A DNA stretch of 64,000 bases from Plazaster borealis (lineage: Eukaryota > Echinodermata > Asteroidea > Forcipulatida > Labidiasteridae): assembly GCA_021014325.1 (NCBI GenBank), contig CM037458.1, forward strand, positions 24,473,063-24,537,062, in the 5' to 3' direction. This document shows positions 56,651 through 64,000 of this stretch, in pieces. Numbering within the stretch: the first letter of the stretch is position 1; the number at the start of each line of letters is the position of its first letter. Below the pieces are notes generated by a model that saw nothing but the letters and a program-made list of their open reading frames with translations, did no database searches and was not told the DNA's origin. The position numbers were made by a program, and so were the translations under genes.

Positions 56651-57760
56651 TGTGGAGTAATGTACCCACCACTGATGAACGAAAGAATCTCAGAATCTCA
56701 TAATCTCAGAAGTGTAACTGAACATCGCCGATCGGCATCATTGTTAAGTGTAACTGTAAGGAGTGTTGCCCCGTGCAGACTAGTCTGTGGCTTTGGGATA
56801 CATATACTTTTCAAGACTTAGTTTGAATTTTGATGGGGATGGTTGATTGATGAAGATGAAGCATTATGGATGGTCTTGTAAGAGATATAATAATGGCAAA
56901 AAGAAGTTGATATAGATCGACGTCAGACATGTCAGATGTGAAATCTGCCTCCATTGTTATGAAAAGTCCTCATATTGAACTAGAGAGGGCGCACTTCATA
57001 AATCCTTGCGCTTAATTATACCGGAAGATAATTAATTCAGAACACCAACGCCTCGGATAATTGCAGTGACCTCCTCATATCCCTTTCAAAATAATACGAA
57101 GTAAAGTGAGATGTTTATAGTAGTACTAGTATAATACAGGAGTGAACATTTTTAGGATGATCCAATTTTGAAGATATGTGTGGGATGTTTGGGACTGATA
57201 CAGCTTGGTGAAGAGGAGGGGGGAGGGATTATGGGCTTCCGGCCAGATGGGAAAAAGTGGGATGAATGTTTCAGATCACAGTTTTGGGTAATTGAGAGGG
57301 TAATACGTGGGGCCAAGCCAGAGGTAAGTTAAGGGGGTGTGGGGCAGGGTATGTTTCGGATTGATTGACAGTTTGGATGTAGAAGGCAGTGAGGGTAACA
57401 TCTTGGGGGCTGATCCAGGTGGGAAAATGTGGATGCATATTTTGGGATTGATACAGCTTGGATGTAAAGGAAGTAACATAATATTGGGGTAGATCCAAAA
57501 TGAAAGGTAAAGTGTGATACATGAGGGATTGATACAGCTTGATGGGGGGGGGGGGTAACATGTAGGTAGGGGTGGGCCCAGAGGGGAAGTTAAAGTGGGG
57601 TGCCTGTTTACAGCCTTTACTTAATAACACAAATAACAAATATATAAATAAATAAAACACCAATTGTTTATCAATTTCGCCTTCATAATGAGACATTTAT
57701 TACTCTTTCTTGTTCAATTTTCCTTATTAAAACATTTGTTTCCGGTGTGGCAGAAAATTC
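56651..57760. other. Intergenic DNA, GT/GGG-rich, nothing recognised
   Basis: Possibly includes the outer LTR edge. Between 57160 and 57610, gatacagcttg and ggatgtaaa/gaagg motifs recur irregularly, suggesting a decayed tandem repeat. The minus-strand open frame 57271-57696 is Pro-rich and follows that repeat; not called as a gene. Confidence 0.4.
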
Positions 57761-57769
57761 TTAATTCTG

Positions 57770-57937
57770 TCCCCCCAGATATTCTGTCCCCCCATACGGC
57801 GAACTGTGTACAAACGTCTTCTGATAGCGCCTTCTTTTGAATCATCCTCCCAGAAACGATTCTGTCCCCCCATATGGGAAATTAACATGGTCTGGGAGTC
57901 CCAGACCATGTTAATTTCCCATGGGGACAGAATCGTT
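57770..57937. mobile_element. Fold-back element with near-perfect ~40-bp arms
   Basis: Left arm 57855-57897 and right arm 57899-57937 are reverse complements, apart from 4 extra bases in the left, and meet at a single central base (tctgggagtcccaga). Two further copies of tctgtcccccca lie at about 57767 and 57785. Non-coding. Confidence 0.75.
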
Positions 57938-58632
57938 TTTATATTGTTTTTGAAACTTAATAAAGTACATGTAGTAAGAAACTTTTGATCACCAACACAA
58001 ATTTTGAAGACACTTTAAGGTAATTTACCTCCTTAATAATAAAGATGGAATTATTGAGTATCGACTAAGAGGTAAACAATTGACGTGAGAATGAGGTGCC
58101 CATCTGTTTTTCTTCTTTTTCTTGAAATAAGGGGGATGCTTTAATAAGGCCTTAATATGAAAACAAATCGAAATTTCTTGATCGCTTTTCGTGCGTAAAA
58201 AAGAAAAGAAATCAAAATGCGTATTTTTATTATCTTGCGACCCCTACATCAATGTCATTAGAAAATAAACAAATAATGAACTTTTGGTGAAAGTTTCTGA
58301 TGAAATGAAAAATGTTGTTTAACCGAGTCCCTAGGCCTGATGTCTTTTCCCCAAAACTTTGTGTAGCCTAGGCCAGCAGTCCAAATCTCAAAATAGTTCA
58401 GTTGCGCTGAACATTTTCTTTCAGATATAGCCATAGTTCTTTACGCATTCTCTGTCACTTTTTCGGATGTGTGGTTTTGTGTGAGATTTGTGTCCTTGAT
58501 CAGTGTTTGAAGCTGGGTTGACTTTGTCACGGGTGTCATTGCGGGTTTTGGCGATGCATGGCTGCAGAGCTGGACTTCATCATGCTCAGTCGTCACCAAC
58601 CTCAAACTTACAAATCAAAACTGTAATTGCTT

Positions 58633-58769
58633 CTAATGTAAGTAAAGAAGATTATTTGGTGTATCTTTATCCGTTGACTGCAATACCATAGATGATTTAT
58701 TCAGTAGTCTTCTTGTGATCTCTTTAGGGGTCAGACCAGGGTCATTCCCAAGCATAACAGCAACAGCAC
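58633..58769 (-). CDS. Subtilase exon 8: C-terminus and stop
   Basis: Acceptor ctttttaag, then AVAVMLGNDPGLTPKEITRR and LLNKSSMVLQST, ending NLLYLH and TAG (58633-58635). Matches the terminal helix region of proteinase K-like enzymes, so no further domain follows. Confidence 0.9.
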
Positions 58770-61700
58770 CTTAAAAAGAACATTAGGTCATTACCAGACG
58801 CGGATCCAGGGGGCGTGGGGGGCGCACGCCCCCCCTTTTCATATAAAAAAAATTTTTTTAAAAAGAGGGAGAAAAGAAAAAAAGAGGGAGAGAGAGAGAA
58901 GGGGGGAGAAATGGGGCAACAAACTTCATTTATCATTTTGCTGCTTGGAATATTTTCACGCCCCCCCCCCGTTTGGAAAATCCTGGATCCGCCCCTGATT
59001 ACATACTCCAAGCAGTACACTTGGGAGCTTGCTTCTTATAAATTTGATAGAAAATCTCAGAGAAATCAATATAACAGAGAAATCATTCCTCATTACAACT
59101 GCCATATGTGAAAGTCCCCCTCCCTTCCAACGTTGAGTTTATACTATTTTTCGATTTGACAAAATTTACAGTTAAAGTTACCTAAAATTGACGCAAACTT
59201 TTCACAATTTTCGTTAAGAACAGCGGGTCTTAATTAAACCAGGCACAATGGTTGCAAATACCAAAGAATGTAAAAAACACAATTAATGGCTGTCATATTT
59301 GGCGGCCATCTTTTTAGAAAATTGTGTTTTAGCCCGTACTTAATGATTCAAACTGCCAAGTTTTTTATCAATGGAATATTTTTAACATCCTAATTAGATT
59401 TTAAAGTGGAAAAACCAAAACAAATATTTTTAGTTCTCACAAATGGAATAACCAAAATAGCGCCCCTAACAGTGACCCCAGTAATAAACAAAATTCAGGT
59501 TATTGATAATTTCGAGATAAAACAAATTTGCAGAGTTTGTTGACAAAATTATACGGGAAATGGACTACATCAAGAAACCAAACAAAAAGCCCGAGACAAA
59601 ACAGAAGATGTACAGATGAACAAAGAACAGAGGGCATTGCTTGACAACAGACAGCTCATAAAATAGAGTGAAATTGAGAATTGGTGAAGAAGCTTTCCTC
59701 TGCAGTGGAGTTAAATAGGCTAGAAATAAAGAGACAGGAATAACGGGACCAGAGCAAAAACTACCAAAGCAACACAACCATAACCAAACATCGATAGACA
59801 ATAATACCTGTTACAAACGGACAGGCCATAGATGTGCCGGAACAAACTCTCGTGTCAGTCAAGGAGTTTTTCCAGGCGCTGCGGATGTTGACACCGGGTG
59901 CGAATAGGTCCACACACATGCCCACGTTGGAGAAAGGTGCTACGCGGTCATTCATGTCACTGGCAGACACGGTGATGGCCTGTCAGCAATGATACGACAG
60001 ATGAATGACATGACATTTTAGTGACACTATAGGGTAAGTAAGGTCCAAATCACAAGCTCTCTGTTTCGGTCCCTTTTATACTCGATCGCACGAGGGATAC
60101 ATCATCAGCCATGTTTTTTTAGCCAGTCTCACAAACACAGTAAAAGTAAGGCAATAGGGTGCACGTATTTATGCCATATTGTACGTGTCATAATAAATTT
60201 TAAACAGAGTACAGAAATATATACAAATATTGGATGCATAATATGAGTGCATTGTCGCAGAATATAATCGCAAGGTGAAATCAGGATTTCCATGGAAAAG
60301 CCAGATTTCACCGAGTGATTATATTCTGCGACAACTTCACGTACGACATGCATTCAAGTTGTTTTATATAACTCACACATAGCTCCTTGTCATAATTTAA
60401 ATAAGGATCTTCAGAAAGTTTGTCGTAAGGTATCGTACACGTTTGGTAACGACTCAAAACAAATATTTGCATTAAAACTTACTTGGTAACAAGCAACGGA
60501 GAACTGTTGATAGTATAAAACATTGTAGGAAACGACTCCCTCTGAAGTAACGTATAGTTTTTGAGAAAGAGGTAATTTCTCACTAAATTAATATTACAAA
60601 TTTATTGCAAGAAGTTCCTATCTGAAAGCACACATTGTACAACAAGGGTGTTTTTTCTTTCATCATTTTCTTGCAACTTCGATGACCAATTGAGCCCAAA
60701 TTTTCACAGGCTTGTTATTTTATGACAATTACCAAACGTGTTCAGTACCTTTAATTAAACCAACCTCTTTGGAACTGGCGGGTGAACTACTGCATGCATC
60801 GCCATGGTAATTCCCAGCAGCCACAATAACCGTTAAACCAGACTCTACAGTTCTTTGTATCATCTTGGTCAACGATAACGAGTAATCACCCCCTAAAGAC
60901 ATTGAAACAACAGCTGGATGAGTTGCATGTTTCATCACCCAATCCAAGGCTACAGCAGAAAAAAATAAAAACATTATTCAATTACGTGGTTTGATCATTG
61001 GTTTGAATTGGTGAGTGGAAAGATGAAACTGTTTCTTGAAAGCACAACACAAAGAATTAAGACATATACTTGTGTGTGTATAGACCTAAATGCAAAACAA
61101 CATTAATGGATAATTATAATTATCTTATGCACATTTCCTATTGAATTTTCAAATAAATTCCTTTGATACATGTAAAATTTGCATCGATGTGTGTAAGGCA
61201 CTGTATATTACACTGGTACTCTATAATACTTTCCCGGGTCCTGTGAATATACCTGTGAATTTTTTCACAGGGCTCGGGTAAAACCATAAACTCCCTTGAG
61301 TGACTTTCACAGATCATCACGGGAGCTACTGTCCTGTAGGCTACCGCTCGTGGCTGAACTTATCCTCATCTATTCACAAGATGATACTGCGGCCTGGATG
61401 CGAAATTTTCTTTATAAAATAAACAAAATTAGTTATTACAAACCTCCAAGTACACTCGAAACTGTTCCCGTGCCTTCACAATTAAGCACTTTTGCACCAT
61501 GTAGAAACACTTCTTTTGCTACACCGTACGTTGTACCACCAATTATACCAGCAACATGCGTACCGTGACCCTGACAGTCTTTGCCCTGAGTTTTAATAAA
61601 GATGAATTATTGAATTGCGACAGGATTGAACGTGACAAAACAATAAGGGAATCAGAAAAGATGTTTGGACAGTTGGCTTGTTAGCTACCTTTTCATGAAA

Positions 61701-63361
61701 GTAGTCATACACAATGTTTGCTCTCCCTTGGAACTCCTCATGTGACGTCAGAAGACCAGTGTCCAATACATATACATGTACCCCATCTCCCGTCCCTGCA
61801 ATAAACAATACGCTCATTCACATAGAAATAATTAAGACACTTAATGCGGAACCCTACCATCATAAAGGAAAATAAATAAAATCAATAAAATCAATAAAAT
61901 CAATAAAATAAATAAAATCATAAATAAATTAATAAAATAGTAAAATAAATAAATAAAAACAATTAAAATAAATAAATAAAATAAAATAATAATAATCATT
62001 ATATTAACCGTTTAAATTACTATATATATTTGGTTTGCGGTAACACCATGTGTATATCTACTTGCTAGGTAGATTTTGTTCTCTGGGAACTTGTCTTGCT
62101 TTTTATTCTACTGCCGCAGAGTAGCATATTCGGAATTCGGGAGATTTCTCAGCTCTGAAAAGAACTTTCCTGCTTAATAACTACTACCTGGGCGGGAGGT
62201 AGGAAATCGGGCAGGACATACTACTTTCGCTATGTTGATCGGGAGACTTCTCGTTAATATACACTGCCGCGGAGTGAGTTCTTAATAGGTCTCAACGTTT
62301 CGACAAGCTTGCTCAGCTTGCTCTAGTCATCGTCGTTTAAACTACCTTCTACGTCAAAAACACCATCGAGGGGTAGCTCCCGCTGGTCGATACGGTCCAA
62401 ACCCCACTCAACATGAAGATTATTCTCAGCGGCATCTAGAAAAATGTTAACTTCTTGGTCCCTTTCGACGAAATCAACTTTGGGGTTTGCTCTGATCTAA
62501 AGAACCATTCAAATATAAACGGGAAACAAATTAACAGAAAGGGGGACGGTCAATCAATGTCTGAATTTTCTATGTCCTTTTGAGGGAAATGTAAATCAAA
62601 TATTCCTATATATTTTATTACTACAAGATTATATTAATGTAATATTTGTAGCAAAATCAATTATGTAGTTTTAATATTCTCAACGCACTGCATGTCAATT
62701 AAGACAAGTGGACAAATAAAATACTGCACTGTATAAATAGCAATATGAAAGCTGAAACACCCATACACACAAGACATATCACCACTCAGGAAACCCCCCA
62801 AAACGTACATAAATAAATGAATAAACCGACAATACCCAAAGACAAAAACGTCCTTACCGTGTCCAATGCATCCTGGTCTAATTCGGCAACAAATGCTCCT
62901 ATTGAGTCTTCAAATGTATCATGTACTCTCCAGACAACACTAGAACGTTTTGTCATCATTTGTTCCATGGCTTGTATAGTCTCGTGAATATTGCTGTTTT
63001 CCTATAACAACATTTAAAAACAAAATCGTGCTACCATTGAATATCATGTTTTAAGCGGACTAAATCAAGAAAAACACTGGGAAGCAACTATCGGTGTTTT
63101 CACGAAAAGCCTGGACTATGAAAAAGGTGCGAGTCAACCATGGCAGTAGGCCTACAAAAAAGAGCAAAATAAATGTCATAAAAACCATATTCGAAATGTA
63201 TTCGATAGAAAAGAAAACCTAATATAACTCACCTTCAGATGGACTAGATACTTGTCTTGAAGATAACCCGCTATTTCACCATATAGAGGAGCTATGGACA
63301 CCACCAGTCGAGGAAAGAGGAAAGTGACTACCACGAAGGTTTGTGACCAAGAAAGTACCAT
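58633..63361 (-). CDS. Secreted subtilisin-like serine protease (S8A, proteinase K / PCSK9-type)
   Basis: Eight exons (63361-63233, 63001-62858, 62496-62346, 61795-61689, 61585-61444, 60949-60765, 59979-59808, 58769-58633) total 1,167 bases and encode 388 residues without a break. Residues 1-24 (MVLSWSQTFVVVTFLFPRLV...) form a signal peptide; about 30-115 an I9-type propeptide (DKYLVHLK...FVAELD...VDFVERD). Catalytic Asp153 (VYVLDTG), His184 (CQGHGTHVAG), oxyanion Asn271 (VAAGN) and Ser336 (CSGTSMACP) are all present, so it should be active, unlike a pseudoprotease. Paired Cys near the His and in NYHGDAC resemble proteinase K and PCSK9. It ends soon after the catalytic domain, without a PCSK9 C-terminal domain. 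The start ATG at 63361 has A at -3. A possible poly(A) signal lies at 58226-58231. Confidence 0.95.
58795..58997. mobile_element. MITE with CAG-GCGGATCCAGG ends in subtilase intron 7
   Basis: Left end cagacgcggatccagg, right end on the opposite strand caggggcggatccagg. attac flanks both sides, a 5-bp target duplication. The ~170-base interior has a purine run (aaagagggagagagagagaa). hAT-like ends; non-coding. Confidence 0.72.
58998..59807. other. Subtilase intron 7, remainder, nothing recognised
   Basis: AT-rich; no coding or repeat family recognised. Confidence 0.4.
59808..59979 (-). CDS. Subtilase exon 7: catalytic Ser
   Basis: Acceptor gctgacag, donor ACAG|gtatta, 172 bases. Encodes AITVSASDMNDRVAPFSNVG, CVDLFAPGVNI and VCSGTSMACPFVTG with Ser336. 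Confidence 0.95.
60110..60345. mobile_element. MITE fragment with hairpin, related to 1207-1558
   Basis: gtcgcagaatataatc (60254-60269) pairs exactly with gattatattctgcgac (60317-60332), and ggtgaaatc with gatttcacc inside it. The left flank tacaaatattggatgcat matches the complement of 1508-1535. In subtilase intron 6. Confidence 0.65.
60427..60754. mobile_element. MITE, CACGTTTGGTAAT-end family, copy 3
   Basis: Ends gtacacgtttggtaac / aattaccaaacgtgttcagt are inverted; the interior is colinear with 27303-27678 and 42303-42671, with a short deletion near the right end. The right end abuts the splice donor of subtilase exon 6. Confidence 0.85.
60765..60949 (-). CDS. Subtilase exon 6: oxyanion-hole Asn
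   Basis: Acceptor ctgtag, donor AAAGAG|gttggt, 185 bases. Encodes VVSMSLGGDYS and TVIVAAGNYHGDACSSSPAS. A MITE (60427-60754) begins only about 10 bases inside the following intron. Confidence 0.95.
60955..61443. other. Subtilase intron 5, nothing recognised
   Basis: AT-rich. A small tctttcccggg...ctcgggt-like inverted segment near 61235-61280 (tcctgtgaatatacctgtgaattttttcacagg) may form a hairpin. No gene. Confidence 0.4.
61444..61585 (-). CDS. Subtilase exon 5: catalytic His
   Basis: Acceptor aactcag, donor GGAG|gtttgt, 142 bases. Encodes DCQGHGTHVAGIIGG with His184, then AKVLNCEGTGTVSSVLG. Confidence 0.95.
61689..61795 (-). CDS. Subtilase exon 4: catalytic Asp
   Basis: Acceptor tattgcag, donor AAAAG|gtagct, 107 bases. 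Encodes GVHVYVLDTGLLTSHEEFQG with catalytic Asp153. Confidence 0.95.
61860..61995. repeat. AT-rich microsatellite (aataaaatc-like)
   Basis: Irregular repeats of aataaaatca / aataaataa fill subtilase intron 3 near its 5' end (minus-strand sense). Simple sequence, non-coding. Confidence 0.9.
62346..62496 (-). CDS. Subtilase exon 3: end of propeptide and WGLDRID
   Basis: Acceptor ctttag, donor GAAG|gtagtt, 151 bases. Encodes NPKVDFVERDQEV then WGLDRIDQRELPLDG, the classic start of a mature S8A protease. Confidence 0.93.
62858..63001 (-). CDS. Subtilase exon 2: propeptide
   Basis: Acceptor tgttatag, donor ACG|gtaagg, 144 bases. Encodes part of the I9-type inhibitor domain, including VVWRVHDTF and GAFVAELDQDALDT. 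Confidence 0.9.
63233..63361 (-). CDS. Subtilase exon 1: signal peptide and start of propeptide
   Basis: ATG at 63361-63359 in aaaATGg context; donor AAG|gtgagt. Encodes a hydrophobic leader and GEIAGYLQDKYLVHLK. The open frame extends upstream to a GTG, but the first ATG is this one. Confidence 0.9.
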
Positions 63362-63391
63362 TTTGCCACGTGACCTCGGAAATAGTTTCAC

Positions 63392-64000
63392 TCACAATGT
63401 CCGTCAAAGTAGCAGTGTCTTATGGCAAATCAACCTGCTACGATGTATTTTACCAAAGATAATTACACATAGACTGCGCCGCGATGTCTCTGAAAGAAGT
63501 GACTTCTGTCACCGTATGCAATATTGAAAATACAGTTAACTACATTAATAACAAACTGTTGTGGTTTTTCCCGTTGTTGATTCTAAACTTGTTTTTGTTC
63601 TGAATAAAAAGTGACATTGTTACAACTTCATCTTGTTGTTAATGTGGACAGAATATTTCTAGTGTTTCTCAACACATCACTGACTGTATTACTTGTCACG
63701 AGTTGACGTGCCATCATAGTCCACATTAGGCTTAATTCTGCATAGAAAAAAACACTTGAAATTTAATGTATGTAAAAGGTGCAGCTTTCTCCTACCAGTA
63801 TTTCTTGTTATAAGGGTATGTTGATCGCTGGGCCGTAACGTGACGTGACACGAGATTTCTTGACGATGGGTGTGTGTGTGTGTTTAATTTTTATTTTGTT
63901 ATTTGTTTTATTTATACATTATGTATGAAAAAATATTATGCATTATCACAATGGCAACCATTGAAGCAATATTCTCGATGTTTTCTTCTTCCGGATACAG
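63392..64000. promoter_or_regulatory. Upstream region of the subtilase gene, no defined promoter motif
   Basis: This must hold the 5' UTR and promoter if exon 1 is the first exon, but I see no convincing TATA or initiator. A (GT)n run lies at about 63870-63882. Low confidence. Confidence 0.25.

Noticed and set aside
57271..57696. 141-codon Pro-rich minus-strand frame
   Set aside because: Coincides with decayed GGG-rich repeat DNA; composition explains the openness.

Overview
The window is eukaryotic (split genes with GT-AG introns, SINEs, LINEs, MITEs, long satellites) and looks like an invertebrate deuterostome, most likely an echinoderm and probably a sea star. That guess rests on gene families shared with animals plus dispersed repeats I associate from memory with asteroid genomes; it is inference.

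Three host genes are supported. (1) The last four exons of an LHPP-type HAD phosphatase on the + strand (521-4391); the start lies left of the window. (2) An NDRG-family gene on the - strand (22438-43604) with ten exons joined in compatible phase, two alternative last exons, and one exon carrying a one-base frame break. LHPP and NDRG are convergent, separated mainly by an 11-kb satellite. (3) A complete eight-exon secreted subtilase of the proteinase K / PCSK9 type on the - strand (58633-63361, 388 aa), with all catalytic residues present.

Layout: 1-4.5 kb LHPP with SINEs and MITEs in introns; 4.67-5.5 kb a short-TIR DNA element; 6.45-17.65 kb a palindrome-rich satellite with ~440-520 bp monomers and a ~1,481 bp higher-order repeat; 17.7-22.4 kb AT-rich DNA with small MITEs; 22.4-46.5 kb NDRG with introns holding a 130-bp triplication, a 99-bp minisatellite, a 13-bp minisatellite, several MITEs, a 1.6-kb short-TIR element, two LINE 3' ends and a 3.7-kb L2/CR1-like LINE; 46.9-56.6 kb a Gypsy-type LTR retrotransposon (- strand) split by an L1/Tx1-like LINE (+ strand) with a 12-bp target duplication; 57-58 kb a fold-back element; 58.6-63.4 kb the subtilase.

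The host genes have no obvious shared pathway. The most unusual signals are the palindromic satellite, a pair of DNA elements with TAG...CTA ends, self-complementary termini and 9-bp target duplications, the duplicated C-terminal NDRG exons together with the NDRG frame break, and a template-switch-like hairpin that splits the catalytic motif of the L1-like reverse transcriptase.
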